A stretch of DNA of 64,000 nt from an uncultured Prevotellaceae bacterium (GCA_947167515.1 CAMVIM010000014.1:20693-84692); one strand, 5' to 3'; shown: positions 1-8,757, counted from the stretch's first letter. A program made the numbers and translations. Notes: a model not told the origin generated them from the sequence alone.

Positions 1-1617
1 TTCGCAGTAACTGTTGCCACGACAGCGCTTTGGATTAGTGAGGCTCAGATGCTCCGCGAAACAGAGAAGATAATTCGTCGTGATATAGATTTCCTGCCCT
101 TGAAGTCTTATCATAACATCCGTGAAGGTAATGCCTTAAGAATGGATTGGGATGTGATAGAAGTTAAGAACGATGTCCCCACCATTCATGCTAAAAATGT
201 GCATCTGATTGTTGAACCAGAGCGGATGTTGGCTGGTGAACCAGTTGTAGAGTACAATGAAATCAATGTCGTGACTACCCATTTTGATGGCGAGGTAAAA
301 CCGAACATGAGACGATATGAGGTTCGCTATGATTATATTATTGGCAATCCTCCATTTGTGGGATATTCTTTACAAAGTAAGGAACAGAAAGATGATATTT
401 TAAAAATATTTGTTGATAGAAAAGGAAAACCATATAAAACAGCAGGAAAGATAGACTATGTAGCTGGCTGGTATTATAAAGCAGCTCAATTGGTTCACAG
501 ACACAAAACTCGTGCGGCTCTTGTATCAACAAATAGTATTACTCAGGGTGAACAGGTTGCAGCAATATGGAAACCATTGAAGGAACTATTTAATATTCAT
601 ATAGATTTTGCTCATCGTACATTCCGATGGGATAGTGAGGCTTCACTGAAAGCCCATGTACATTGTGTTATTATCGGCTTCAGTAATTTAGATGTTCCAA
701 AAGTCATTTATGATAATGAGAAACAAAAGAATGCAGAAAATATTAATGCATATTTGATTGATGCACCAAGTTTTTTCGCTGAAAGTCGTAAATTGCCAAT
801 ATGTGAAGTTCCAGAAATGGTAACAGGAAATAGACCTGCAGATGGTGGTCACCTGATTATAGAAGCAGAAGATTATGCTGATTTTGTAAGGCAAGAGCCA
901 GCTTCTATACCATATATTAAGAAATTGCTGGGAGCAGCAGAGTTTATTAATAACAAAGAAAGATGGTGCTTGTGGCTTGTTGGTGTTTCTCCTTCTGAAT
1001 TGCGTCAAATGCCCCTTGTAATGAAGCGTATTCAAGCATGCAAAGAAGATAGAGAAAATGCCCCTGACGAAGGAAGAAGAAAACTTGCTTTGATTCCACA
1101 TCTGTTTAGAGAACAGCTGAATCCTGTAGCTTACATAATTGTTCCAGCTGTTTCTTCTGAACGTCGTCGCTATATACCTATGGGTTTTTTAGACGCAAAT
1201 ACAATTCCTACGAATCTGGTTCAGATTATTCCCGATGCTACACTATACCATTTCGGCATACTCGAAAGCAATGTTCACATGGCTTGGATGAGGACTGTAT
1301 GTGGAAGATTAAAGAGTGATTATCGCTACTCAAAAGATGTGGTTTACAACAACTTCCCTTGGCCTAATCCTACAGAAGAACAGAAGGCAAAGATAGAGCA
1401 GACAGCGCAAGCTATTCTTGATGCTCGTGCCAAATATCCAGACAGTTCTTTGGCAGACCTGTATGATGAACTGACAATGCCTGTAGAGTTGCGAAAAGCA
1501 CATCAAGAAAATGATAGAGCAGTTATGCAAGCATACGGATTCCCTGTGAAGTCCACCTTTACGGAAAGTCAATGCGTAGCCGAGTTGTTCAAGTTGTATC
1601 AGAATCTGTCAAAATAA
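1..1617 (+). CDS. MmeI-like class I DNA methyltransferase, 3' part (5' end outside window)
   Basis: The frame is open from base 1, so the gene starts before the window; the ATG at 49 is internal. About 538 residues are visible. The amino-methyltransferase motif IV (N-P-P-F, bases ~345-356) is clear. The C-terminal part has the NFPWP segment followed by the LADLYDELTMP and LRKAHQEND pattern typical of MmeI-like enzymes, where it lies in the target-recognition half. Such proteins methylate adenine in DNA with SAM; type IIG members also carry a nuclease domain at the N-terminus, which would lie outside this window. It is followed after 6 bp by an ATPase gene, so they probably form one operon. 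Family assignment is firm; whether it also cuts DNA cannot be judged here. Confidence 0.85.
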   Translation, partial: FAVTVATTALWISEAQMLRETEKIIRRDIDFLPLKSYHNIREGNALRMDWDVIEVKNDVPTIHAKNVHLIVEPERMLAGEPVVEYNEINVVTTHFDGEVKPNMRRYEVRYDYIIGNPPFVGYSLQSKEQKDDILKIFVDRKGKPYKTAGKIDYVAGWYYKAAQLVHRHKTRAALVSTNSITQGEQVAAIWKPLKELFNIHIDFAHRTFRWDSEASLKAHVHCVIIGFSNLDVPKVIYDNEKQKNAENINAYLIDAPSFFAESRKLPICEVPEMVTGNRPADGGHLIIEAEDYADFVRQEPASIPYIKKLLGAAEFINNKERWCLWLVGVSPSELRQMPLVMKRIQACKEDRENAPDEGRRKLALIPHLFREQLNPVAYIIVPAVSSERRRYIPMGFLDANTIPTNLVQIIPDATLYHFGILESNVHMAWMRTVCGRLKSDYRYSKDVVYNNFPWPNPTEEQKAKIEQTAQAILDARAKYPDSSLADLYDELTMPVELRKAHQENDRAVMQAYGFPVKSTFTESQCVAELFKLYQNLSK

Positions 1618-1623
1618 AATAAT

Positions 1624-2442
1624 ATGTATCTGGAGAACTTCCAATTCCCAAACGAAGACAAAAGGTCTTATCCTTATGATCTGCTGACACAGAAAGGTTT
1701 GGAGCATGTGAACTTTGCTCCCATCACCATCTTCTATGGGAATAACGGGTCAGGTAAGAGCACCCTGCTCAATATCATAGCAGAGTGTATCGGAATTCAC
1801 GACAAGACCTTAGGTAACACGAATGAGTATTTTAACGGCTATGCTCGGAAGTGTACATATACAGCAGGGGTGAATGGTATACCCAACGATAGCACGATGA
1901 TCCGTTCTGAGGACATTATGCATCACATCTCCAATATTCGTAAACGGAATGCGGACATCGACAAACTGGTGCTGGGATGGCTAATGAAAGGTATGTCTCC
2001 TTCAATGCGAGGAACATTGCGAGGACGAATGCAAGTACAGGAAGAAATGGAAAATGTGTTCGAACATGGTGGTGATTCATTCCATAGCGTGATGGTGGGT
2101 AAGTTGATGGAGAAAACCGATGAACAGTCCAATGGTGAAACTTCCATCAACTACTTCAAGGACAGGCTTATGCCCGACAACCTCTATTTGCTTGATGAGC
2201 CAGAGAACTCTATGGCACCAGAGTTCCAACAGGAACTGGCGGATTTTATCTGCATTTTGGCATATCGGCTCAACTGCCAGTTCATTATTGCCTCGCATTC
2301 TCCCTTTATGCTGTCCATACCAGATGCCCGCATCTATGACCTCGACCATAGTCCTGCACGGCAACGTGAATGGTACGAGTTGGAGAACATGAAAACTTAT
2401 TACCAGTTGTTCCACAGATTTAGCGACAAGTTTGAGAAATGA
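1624..2442 (+). CDS. AAA/ABC-type P-loop ATPase
   Basis: A 272-residue single-domain ATPase of the RecF/SMC-like predicted ATPase group. Walker A reads GNNGSGKST near residue 40, and Walker B reads YLLDEPENSM near residue 190, followed by an IIASHSPF segment that matches the H-loop. It has no membrane segment, so it is cytoplasmic. It sits 6 bp after the methyltransferase gene and overlaps the next gene by 4 bp (ATGA), which indicates a translationally coupled operon. ATPases of this class paired with a small partner next to DNA methyltransferases are often part of defence islands; a defence role here is inference only. Confidence 0.85.
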   Translation: MYLENFQFPNEDKRSYPYDLLTQKGLEHVNFAPITIFYGNNGSGKSTLLNIIAECIGIHDKTLGNTNEYFNGYARKCTYTAGVNGIPNDSTMIRSEDIMHHISNIRKRNADIDKLVLGWLMKGMSPSMRGTLRGRMQVQEEMENVFEHGGDSFHSVMVGKLMEKTDEQSNGETSINYFKDRLMPDNLYLLDEPENSMAPEFQQELADFICILAYRLNCQFIIASHSPFMLSIPDARIYDLDHSPARQREWYELENMKTYYQLFHRFSDKFEK

Positions 2443-3065
2443 GACTTTGGACAATACAAGGAATAGTCATCTATGAACAGTTGCAACGTGAGGGTGTGGC
2501 ATATTGTACCAAACCCATCGTGTGGGACGACCCCATTTTTGTACGTGCTTATCATTGGATGGCAGAGCAGATGAGAAAGCGGATTGGAGAGCCACCCATC
2601 AAAGGCATAGAATACCCCATGTGGGCATGGTATCAATATAATTCAGCCAAAGATAACAAACCGCCAAGAAGTCCGAAGGATATGATAGAGGGTGTGAATG
2701 CTTATATGGAAATAGAGATTCCCGACAACGAGGTGCTTTTATCAGACCTTGGTTCATGGCACGCTCCATTGAACGAATGCCCCCTTGATAATTGGAAAGA
2801 AATAGAAAAGGAAACAGACAAGTTAGATAAGGAAGCTGGGCGTATGTTGAGATTTGACGAGTATCCACTACATATTCAGAAAATGATAGAGAAGAGTTGG
2901 GAAGCAGTGTTTGACATCAATCGCCGCGACAAGACTGTTGGACGTACTCATCGACGTAATCGAAGCATTCAAGCTACATTCTGGGTGTTGAAGCCCGAGC
3001 ACATCATATCCGTTGAGTTTCTGGAGAAGAAAGGTGACGTGGTGAAAAGGATAAATTATGGATAG
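2439..3065 (+). CDS. DUF3841 domain protein
   Basis: 208 residues. The opening (MRLWTIQ), the tryptophan-rich middle (YPMWAWYQY) and the DxLLSDxxxWH-like stretch match what I recall of DUF3841, a family of unknown function. No catalytic motif that I can name is visible, and there is no signal peptide. The start overlaps the stop of the ATPase gene by 4 bp, so the two products are probably made together and may act as partners. Confidence 0.7.
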   Translation: MRLWTIQGIVIYEQLQREGVAYCTKPIVWDDPIFVRAYHWMAEQMRKRIGEPPIKGIEYPMWAWYQYNSAKDNKPPRSPKDMIEGVNAYMEIEIPDNEVLLSDLGSWHAPLNECPLDNWKEIEKETDKLDKEAGRMLRFDEYPLHIQKMIEKSWEAVFDINRRDKTVGRTHRRNRSIQATFWVLKPEHIISVEFLEKKGDVVKRINYG

Positions 3066-3095
3066 ATGTGTTGTTCTGTATGCAACGGAGAGAAA

Positions 3096-3116
3096 GATTC
3101 GGAAAATCACCGAATC
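3096..3116 (+). terminator. Small hairpin after the ATPase/DUF3841 genes
   Basis: GATTCGG (3096-3102), a 7-base loop, then CCGAATC (3110-3116). It lies 30 bp past the DUF3841 stop. It lacks a clean T run, so it is only a possible terminator. Confidence 0.4.
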
Positions 3117-3142
3117 AAGAATGTTTTCTGATGAAAAATGAG

Positions 3143-3150
3143 TAACTTTG
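3143..3150 (+). promoter_or_regulatory. Bacteroidota -7 box before the cupin gene
   Basis: TAACTTTG matches the TAnnTTTG -7 element of Bacteroidota primary promoters. No exact -33 TTTG is seen. A start site about 7 bases downstream (~3157) would leave only ~7 nt before the ATG at 3164 but ~22 nt before the ATG at 3179, which supports the shorter cupin reading frame. Confidence 0.5.
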
Positions 3151-3178
3151 TAGCAGATTTAAAATGATAAGACCCATG

Positions 3179-3580
3179 ATGAAAGTCATAGACGAACAGT
3201 TATTGAATGGATTGGCAGAGCAAGCCAAGCAGTCGCCGAGGCTGAGGATGAACTACAACTTCCACCAGAGCCTTCAGGACAAGTGCCACCGTTTCCTCAA
3301 TGCTTTGGAGCCTGGCACGCAGATTCCCGTGCACCATCATCCCACCAAGGACGAGACCTTTGTGATTCTGAAGGGTAGGGTGAAGGTGTCAACCTACAAT
3401 GACGAGGGTGAAGTATTGGAGTCTTGCGTCCTGTGTCAGGCAGATGGCCGATACGGCGTTGACATACCCAAGAATGTCTGGCATGGTCTGGAATGCCTGG
3501 AGCCGAGTGTGCTGCTGGAGTGCAAGGAAGGCCCATTCGTCGAGCATGAAGTGGACGGGATATTGGAGATAAAGTCATAA
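3179..3580 (+). CDS. WbuC-type cupin-fold metalloprotein
   Basis: About 133 residues from the start chosen. The cupin motif HHHPTKDETFVILKG in the first half holds the metal-binding histidines and glutamate, and DIPKNVWHGLE supplies the second cupin motif. WbuC-family proteins are found in O-antigen and housekeeping contexts; their exact reaction is not established. The start at 3179 (MKVIDEQLL) is preferred over the ATGs at 3164 and 3176 because it fits the usual family N-terminus and the nearby promoter. It lies 9 bp before the DUF1294 gene, probably in the same transcript. Confidence 0.8.
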   Translation: MKVIDEQLLNGLAEQAKQSPRLRMNYNFHQSLQDKCHRFLNALEPGTQIPVHHHPTKDETFVILKGRVKVSTYNDEGEVLESCVLCQADGRYGVDIPKNVWHGLECLEPSVLLECKEGPFVEHEVDGILEIKS

Positions 3581-3589
3581 AAGGAAAGC

Positions 3590-3856
3590 ATGACGGAGGC
3601 ATTGCTATACTACTTGATAGGCATCAACGTCGTGGCTTTCATGGTTTATGGCATCGACAAGGTCAAAGCCAGGAAGAGTAAGTGGCGCATCTCGGAGGCT
3701 ACCTTGCTGATGTTGGCTATTGTTGGTGGCAGCATCGGGGCGTGGTTGGGCATGAAAGTCTGGCATCATAAGACCCTGCACAAGAAGTTCAAGTACGGAC
3801 TCCCGTTGATACTGATGGCGCAGATAGCATTGTTCATCTGGATATACAGCAAATAG
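3590..3856 (+). CDS. DUF1294 small membrane protein
   Basis: 88 residues with three hydrophobic segments (about 5-20, 38-58 and 70-86). The motifs YGIDKxxA, GGSIGAWLGM and HKTxHKKFKYG are the DUF1294 signature. It is an inner-membrane protein of unknown function. It follows the cupin gene by 9 bp and is followed by a GNAT gene 16 bp later, so the three form a likely short operon. Confidence 0.85.
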   Translation: MTEALLYYLIGINVVAFMVYGIDKVKARKSKWRISEATLLMLAIVGGSIGAWLGMKVWHHKTLHKKFKYGLPLILMAQIALFIWIYSK

Positions 3857-3872
3857 GGCAAAATGATAAGTA

Positions 3873-4334
3873 ATGATTAGAAAAGCAAACAAAAGTGATA
3901 TCAAAGGGCTAATCGCCCTGTTGTATCAGGCGGATGCGGTGCATCATGGCATCCGCCCGGATTTGTTCAAGGGGAACACGCCCAAGTATGGCGGGCAGGA
4001 ACTTGAAGCCATCATCGATGATGACAGCAAGCCCATCTTCGTCTTTGACGACGGGAATATTCTGGGTCATGCTTTCTGCCAGATTGTTGAGGTGCGCAAC
4101 CACAGGCTGCTTCAGGACATCAAGACACTCTACATTGATGATATCTGTGTGGAGGAGACGGCACGTGGACGGCACATCGGGAAGGCCTTGTATGAGTTTG
4201 TCCGTGATTATGCCCAGTCAATCGGCTGCTATAACATTACCCTCAATGTCTGGGAGGAAAATGCCCCCGCATACTGTTTCTATCAGAACATGGGCATGCG
4301 GATACAGAAGACTACGATGGAAGTGCTGTTGTGA
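3873..4334 (+). CDS. GNAT-family N-acetyltransferase
   Basis: 153 residues. The central IDDICVEETARGRHIGKALYEFV stretch includes the V-x-x-x-x-R-G-x-x-I-G-K acetyl-CoA-binding motif A, and NVWEENAPAYCFYQNMGM is the usual C-terminal motif B. GNAT enzymes transfer acetyl from acetyl-CoA to an amine; the substrate is unknown here. Its 3' end overlaps the convergent DUF819 gene by 23 bp. Confidence 0.9.
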   Translation: MIRKANKSDIKGLIALLYQADAVHHGIRPDLFKGNTPKYGGQELEAIIDDDSKPIFVFDDGNILGHAFCQIVEVRNHRLLQDIKTLYIDDICVEETARGRHIGKALYEFVRDYAQSIGCYNITLNVWEENAPAYCFYQNMGMRIQKTTMEVLL

Positions 4335-5496
4335 TTAAGAGTTTGGCGAGACCGAAACCCATGTAGGTGCCGATGGCGTAGCCGAAGAGACCGACCGCGA
4401 TGCCTGGCCCTATGACGGCTTTGTTGCCCAGCGCACTCCCCATCACGGGGGCGAAGGGTGGGGAGCAGATGAGCGAGATGCTGGTGGTGAGGGTGGTGTC
4501 GGTGTCGATGCGGAACAGGGCACTCAGCAGCACGTGGAAGAAGAGTGTTCCCAGCGTGGCGACGGTGATGAAGAGGAACACGTCGGGATTGATGTCGGTG
4601 AGGGTTTTCAGGCTCACTTGCGAGGCTACTGCCAAACTGAAGATGAGGATGAAGAAGGTGCCAGCCTCGAAGGTACGCTTCAGACTCCTTACTCGCGGAT
4701 GGAGCGAGGAGAGGATGGCCAGCAGGCTGATGCTGAGGATGAAGACACTCTGAAAGGCATCTTTCGGGAAAAGGTAGGCGATGCCTGCGCCGAGGGCGAT
4801 GATGCCTGCGGTGAGGAGGAGGCTGATGCCGAGGTGCTTCAGATTGTCGCGGCGGAAAAGGCCGAGGAACAGCTCGGCTTCGTGACCTTCCACCACGGAT
4901 GCATCGAGCACTCCGCTTTCTGCCGTCTTGTCGCCACGAAAGTCGGGCATGAACAGCCTGAGCACCCGTTTCCCCACGATGATGACAAAAAACAGATAGA
5001 CAGCGCTCATCACGGTGCTGTAAGCAGAGGTGAGGATGTAGGTGGCATCATCCACGCCGAGGGCAATCTTCAGCGAAGCCAGATTGGCGTTGCCGCCCGT
5101 GTAAAGCCCTGTCAGCATGCCGCCAATGTTGGCAAAGAGTTGTGGGTCGCTCTTTCCATAGAGCAGAAAGCCGATGAAGATGGCCAGTGCACATCCCAGA
5201 AGTCCGAAAAGGGTGCTCTTGATAAATGAAGGAGCCAGCCGCGCCCATGCCTTCAGGTCGGCAGAGAATAGCAGCAGGGGGATGGCAAACGGAATGGCTG
5301 CCGATGCCACCGTGGTTTGCAGGGTGTGCATCTCCTCCGTGTCGGGAATGAGCCCCGTCAACCCCAATGTGCAGCCGATGATGTAGGCGATGATGATGCT
5401 TCCGACCTTGCGGAGGGTGGTGCTCTTGTTGGTCAGCCATAGGATGCCGAGCGGCCCCAGCACACAGATCAGTATGACTATGATGCTCATGGACAT
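4312..5496 (-). CDS. DUF819 family multi-pass membrane protein
   Basis: 394 residues with about ten hydrophobic helices spread over the whole length, and no signal peptide beyond the first helix. Segments such as GGNANLASLKIALGV and SLICSPPFAPVMGSALGNK are typical of DUF819 (YjcL-like) proteins, which look like transporters but have no proven substrate. Convergent with the GNAT gene; its start is 15 bp after the stop of the RelA/SpoT-like gene on the same strand. Confidence 0.85.
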   Translation of the reverse strand: MSMSIIVILICVLGPLGILWLTNKSTTLRKVGSIIIAYIIGCTLGLTGLIPDTEEMHTLQTTVASAAIPFAIPLLLFSADLKAWARLAPSFIKSTLFGLLGCALAIFIGFLLYGKSDPQLFANIGGMLTGLYTGGNANLASLKIALGVDDATYILTSAYSTVMSAVYLFFVIIVGKRVLRLFMPDFRGDKTAESGVLDASVVEGHEAELFLGLFRRDNLKHLGISLLLTAGIIALGAGIAYLFPKDAFQSVFILSISLLAILSSLHPRVRSLKRTFEAGTFFILIFSLAVASQVSLKTLTDINPDVFLFITVATLGTLFFHVLLSALFRIDTDTTLTTSISLICSPPFAPVMGSALGNKAVIGPGIAVGLFGYAIGTYMGFGLAKLLITTALPS

Positions 5497-5510
5497 TGGG
5501 ACTGAGGTGA

Positions 5511-6599
5511 CTACATGAAGGGGAGGGTGGATGCTTGCTGCATCATCATTTCCACTAAAGGCTCGTTGTCGTGGTGGGCACCATTGATGATGTCGAAGAA
5601 TCGTCGGAGTCCAGGTCTTCCTCCTCCATTTTTCAGGATGTGGACGATGCAGAGGTTCTGTAAGCCTACATTCTCCGAGATGATGTCGAGGTCGGTCAGC
5701 GCCAGTTGCGAGATGGCCAGCTGGTAGGCATCGTCGGAGTTCTCCAAGATGAAGCGTTCCACATCTCCCACCGTGTTGAACTTAAACTCTTGCAGGAATA
5801 CCGTCAGGAAGGGCAGGAGAGGTGCATGGACAATTTCGGCCTGATTGGTGGATGCGATGCGTTGATTCAGACGGTCGAAGGGATGCACCTTCAGATAGCT
5901 GCGGTAGGATTCGGCATCAAGCAGCACTTCGTCCAGATGGCCAGAGGCAACAAGCGCCTGCATATGCCGGCGGTATTCGGTCAGTTCGTTGCGCAGACGG
6001 CTGAATTCGTCATCCACCAGTTCGAGCATGCCTGCCAGACGGCTGAACTGTCGGCGGTATTCATTGGGGATTTTCACGCCTCCCTTGTAGCCCGTGTCGT
6101 GCTCGATGGTGGACCATACGTGCTGGAGTGCGGTGCGCATTTGCAGTTCAAAGCGGTACTCGTTCAGTTCGGGCATGTCGGGGTCATCGACCAGGCTCTT
6201 GGGCAGGCGGCAGATGTAGTGCAGGGAGTTGTAGCCGAAGCTGTTGAGCTGGTGCACCTTGCGCTTGTCCACCGACTCTTTCCAGTCGATGTCGAACGTG
6301 TTCTTGGCGATGGCAGCCACCTTGTCCACGTCGTCCGTGTAGAAGGTGATGACGCGTATGCCGAGAATGTCGGTGATGTCTTCGAGCGCATGGTACTTGG
6401 CACCTTTCAGCTCCACCTTTCCAGCCAGCGATTCTTCTTCCTTCACGCGGTGCTCGATGGAGGTGACATACAGTCCCTGCTGCTGCAGCGACTGCTGCAA
6501 ATGGTCAAATGCCAACTTCTCTATGCGTTGAAAGATGGGGAGGCGTTCCCTGTATTGTTGGAGAAGCATTTCTCCGTGTGAATCCAAATGATATTTCAT
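5511..6599 (-). CDS. RelA/SpoT-type (p)ppGpp synthetase-domain protein
   Basis: 362 residues. The synthetase fold is seen from about residue 40 to 200: ITDILGIRVITFYTDDV, the FGYNSLHY motif and FELQMRTALQHVWSTIEHDTGYKG. These are the RelA/SpoT hallmarks for pyrophosphate transfer from ATP to GDP/GTP. There is no HD hydrolase or TGS/ACT domain, so it belongs with the small alarmone synthetase group, but with a long C-terminal extension (about 150 residues) I do not recognise. Followed 15 bp on by the DUF819 gene; preceded by an unknown 81-residue protein whose stop lies 6 bp upstream. Confidence 0.8.
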   Translation of the reverse strand: MKYHLDSHGEMLLQQYRERLPIFQRIEKLAFDHLQQSLQQQGLYVTSIEHRVKEEESLAGKVELKGAKYHALEDITDILGIRVITFYTDDVDKVAAIAKNTFDIDWKESVDKRKVHQLNSFGYNSLHYICRLPKSLVDDPDMPELNEYRFELQMRTALQHVWSTIEHDTGYKGGVKIPNEYRRQFSRLAGMLELVDDEFSRLRNELTEYRRHMQALVASGHLDEVLLDAESYRSYLKVHPFDRLNQRIASTNQAEIVHAPLLPFLTVFLQEFKFNTVGDVERFILENSDDAYQLAISQLALTDLDIISENVGLQNLCIVHILKNGGGRPGLRRFFDIINGAHHDNEPLVEMMMQQASTLPFM

Positions 6600-6605
6600 T
6601 TCTTT

Positions 6606-6851
6606 TTATAACAAGTTTTCTAATGTGTTGACGGCCTGTGTGATGTCCTCCTGAAAGTGTTGGTGGTCTCTCAGAAAGTCTTTCCGTCCTCCGGCAATCA
6701 GTTCGTACAGTTCGGGGTTCATGTCATCTACATACGACTCAATCGCATACTCGATGTCGTCCCGTTGCCAGCCGAGCGTCGAGTGCAGATAAATCCGCTC
6801 CTTCTGATGAAAGAAGCTGTAAGCCGTTTCGATGGAATCTTTCGTTATCAT
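6606..6851 (-). CDS. Hypothetical 81-residue acidic protein
   Basis: Not recognised. A short, soluble, acidic, mostly helical-looking protein without cysteine-rich, membrane or signal segments. It lies between the DUF4250 gene (11 bp upstream) and the RelA/SpoT-like gene (6 bp downstream) on the same strand, so it is probably co-transcribed with the alarmone synthetase. Confidence 0.6.
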   Translation of the reverse strand: MITKDSIETAYSFFHQKERIYLHSTLGWQRDDIEYAIESYVDDMNPELYELIAGGRKDFLRDHQHFQEDITQAVNTLENLL

Positions 6852-6862
6852 GCCCTATGTGC

Positions 6863-7063
6863 TCAGTCGTTGTAACCCTCAGGCCGCATCTGCTTCTGCT
6901 CCTCGCTATAGACAAAGCCGTGCTTCAGCAGTTCTGCCTTCACTTCCTCGGGCTCGCGGTCAAAACTATGGCACAACTCCTCCAGCGAATCATATTCTTC
7001 ATCTCTCAACAGCATGTTGATGCTCGACACCAGCATGAACGGGTCTTTCGGTAACCTTTCCAT
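6863..7063 (-). CDS. DUF4250 domain protein
   Basis: 66 residues from the ATG at 7063. LPKDPFMLVSSINMLLRDE near the N-terminus is the DUF4250 signature; the function of the family is unknown. A longer frame to 7138 exists, but its extra N-terminus is only a translated 18-bp tandem repeat (lysine-rich), so I take the start at 7063, where an AAGAAAAGAAA stretch precedes the ATG. Confidence 0.75.
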   Translation of the reverse strand: MERLPKDPFMLVSSINMLLRDEEYDSLEELCHSFDREPEEVKAELLKHGFVYSEEQKQMRPEGYND

Positions 7064-7082
7064 TTCTTTTCTTCTTCTTGTC

Positions 7083-7133
7083 TTCTTTGCTAACGTCTTC
7101 TTCTTTGCTAACGTCTTCTTCTTTGCTAACGTC
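7083..7133. repeat. 18-bp tandem repeat, nearly three copies
   Basis: The unit TTCTTTGCTAACGTCTTC occurs at 7083 and 7101 exactly, with a third partial copy from 7119. It lies directly upstream of the DUF4250 start and would extend that protein with lysine-rich repeats if an upstream start were used. Confidence 0.9.
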
Positions 7134-7265
7134 AGCAATCGTTCCTTCTCAAATTCGTTGCAAAATTACGGCTTTTTTTTTGCTTCATCATATAAAAGGA
7201 GTGCAAGTTTCGCCATCTGTGCCCGAATTTCAATGATTTTCCCTGCATTTGTCTTTTTTTTGTGC

Positions 7266-7273
7266 TACCTTTG
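7266..7273 (+). promoter_or_regulatory. -7 box upstream of the Nudix gene
   Basis: TACCTTTG matches TAnnTTTG. A TTTG at 7248 is only 14 bp upstream, closer than the usual ~20, so the -33 part is weak. The next gene starts at 7402, leaving a leader of ~120 nt. Confidence 0.35.
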
Positions 7274-7401
7274 CAACCCGAAATATGTTAGTATCCATCA
7301 TCGCTTGCTGCTTGGGTTGCATGATGCAACTGATGGGATGTTCTGTGGGGACATCCCGATGTGAGGCTGTGGAGGTGATGGATAGCGTAAATCAAAGGAA
7401 T

Positions 7402-7923
7402 ATGGAAGAATACAGGTATCATTACAAGTATCCGCGTCCGAGTGTGACAACAGATAACGTCATTTTCGGGTTTGACGGCGAACGGCTGAAGGTCTTGCTG
7501 ATAGAGCGGGGTGACCAGCCTTTTCAGGGTTGTTGGGCATTTCCTGGCGGCTTTCTGGAGATGGACGAGTCGGCTGATGAGGGGGCGAAGCGTGAGCTGA
7601 TGGAGGAGACAGGACTGACAGCTCCGTTTGTCAAGCAGTTCCACACGTTCTCCACTCCTGATAGAGATCCGCGCGGACGGGTGCTGACGGTGGCTTACTA
7701 TGCGTTGGTGCGCATGAGCGAGGTGAAGGGCATGGACGATGCGGTTCAGGCAAAGTGGTTTGCGCTGGATGAAATACCGAAGTTGGCTTTTGACCACGAT
7801 GAGATTCTGCGTGTGGCAAAGGAGGAAATCAGCAAGGACATCCGTCTGAAGACGAAGGATTGGCAGCGAATGACGGAGGGTTTTTCGAAGGAAGAAGTGG
7901 AGAAGATTGAGTGTGAGTTTTGA
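7402..7923 (+). CDS. Nudix hydrolase
   Basis: 173 residues. The Nudix box is complete: GGFLEMDESADEGAKREL followed by MEETGL, giving the G-x5-E-x7-R-E-U-x-E-E-x-G-U pattern that binds divalent metal and cleaves nucleoside-diphosphate-linked compounds. The opening YHYKYPRPSVTTDNVIFGF is typical of the COG1051 (ADP-ribose pyrophosphatase-like) group. An in-frame upstream region reaches 7249 but does not match the family; ATG 7402 has AAAGGAAT just upstream and is preferred. Confidence 0.88.
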   Translation: MEEYRYHYKYPRPSVTTDNVIFGFDGERLKVLLIERGDQPFQGCWAFPGGFLEMDESADEGAKRELMEETGLTAPFVKQFHTFSTPDRDPRGRVLTVAYYALVRMSEVKGMDDAVQAKWFALDEIPKLAFDHDEILRVAKEEISKDIRLKTKDWQRMTEGFSKEEVEKIECEF

Positions 7924-8001
7924 GTGAAGAGTTGAGAATTACGAATTATGAGTTTAAGGTTAAGAGATAAGAGTTTAGGATTAAAAAGGTAGGGTAAGAA
8001 G

Positions 8002-8757
8002 ATGGATAGAAAAGAGATACAGGTTGCTGTAGAGAAGTATTTGGCGCAGAAAGGATATGGGCGGATGGCATTGAAGGCGGCGATGTTTGACATGGACGGA
8101 GTGCTCTTCGATTCGATGAAGAACCATGCGAAGTGTTGGCATGAGACAATGGCGCATTTCGGCTTAGAACTGCCCGAATGGGAGGCTTACATGCATGAGG
8201 GACGTACGGGCGCTGGTACCATCAATCTGGTTTCCATCCGTCAGCGAGGATATGAAGCGACAGAAGAGGATATTGAACGTATCTATCAGTATAAGAGTGA
8301 TTTATTCAACAAGTGTCCGAAGGCTGAAAGAATGCCTGGTGCATATGAACTGCTGATGAAAGTAAAGGGGAGTGGCGTCGTGCCTATGGTGGTGACCGGT
8401 AGTGGACAGAAGACGCTGCTGGAGCGATTGAACAGAAATTTTCCAGACATCTTCAGACCCGAACTGATGGTGACGGCTTTCGATGTGAAGTATGGGAAGC
8501 CGAATCCCGAACCCTATCTCATGGGGATGGAGAAAGCGAAGAAGGAGTTGGGCGCACTGGCTCCCAGCAACTTCATCGTGGTGGAGAATGCGCCGCTGGG
8601 AGTAGCGGCAGGCGTGGCGGCAGGCGTGTTCACCATTGCTGTCAACACAGGTCCTTTGCCCGACGATGCGCTGCTGAGTCAAGGAGCCCACCTGCTGTTC
8701 CATTCGATGCAGGAGTTTTGCGACGAGTGGGAGCACGTGGTTGCGTGTCTGAGATGA
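8002..8757 (+). CDS. HAD-superfamily phosphatase / phosphoglucomutase-like
   Basis: 251 residues. HAD motif I is FDMDGVLFD (about residues 30-38), motif II the VVTGSG segment, and motif III/IV the KYGKPNPEPY and VVENAPLGVAAG stretches. The cap insertion between motifs I and II places it in the beta-phosphoglucomutase-like subgroup, so a sugar phosphate is the likely substrate. Preceded by 78 bp of AT-rich spacer after the Nudix gene and followed by a strong terminator. Confidence 0.88.
   Translation: MDRKEIQVAVEKYLAQKGYGRMALKAAMFDMDGVLFDSMKNHAKCWHETMAHFGLELPEWEAYMHEGRTGAGTINLVSIRQRGYEATEEDIERIYQYKSDLFNKCPKAERMPGAYELLMKVKGSGVVPMVVTGSGQKTLLERLNRNFPDIFRPELMVTAFDVKYGKPNPEPYLMGMEKAKKELGALAPSNFIVVENAPLGVAAGVAAGVFTIAVNTGPLPDDALLSQGAHLLFHSMQEFCDEWEHVVACLR

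Noticed and set aside
4534..5229. Long plus-strand frame (231 codons) opposite the DUF819 gene
   Set aside because: Very acidic, low-complexity product; it is the mirror of a real membrane-protein gene and has no start signal.
5706..6581. Plus-strand frame of 291 codons opposite the RelA/SpoT-like gene
   Set aside because: Composition not protein-like; the minus strand has clear RelA/SpoT motifs.
7249..7401. N-terminal extension of the Nudix protein with a lipobox-like Cys stretch
   Set aside because: Family members start at the YHYKYPRPS region, and the upstream part overlaps the promoter box.
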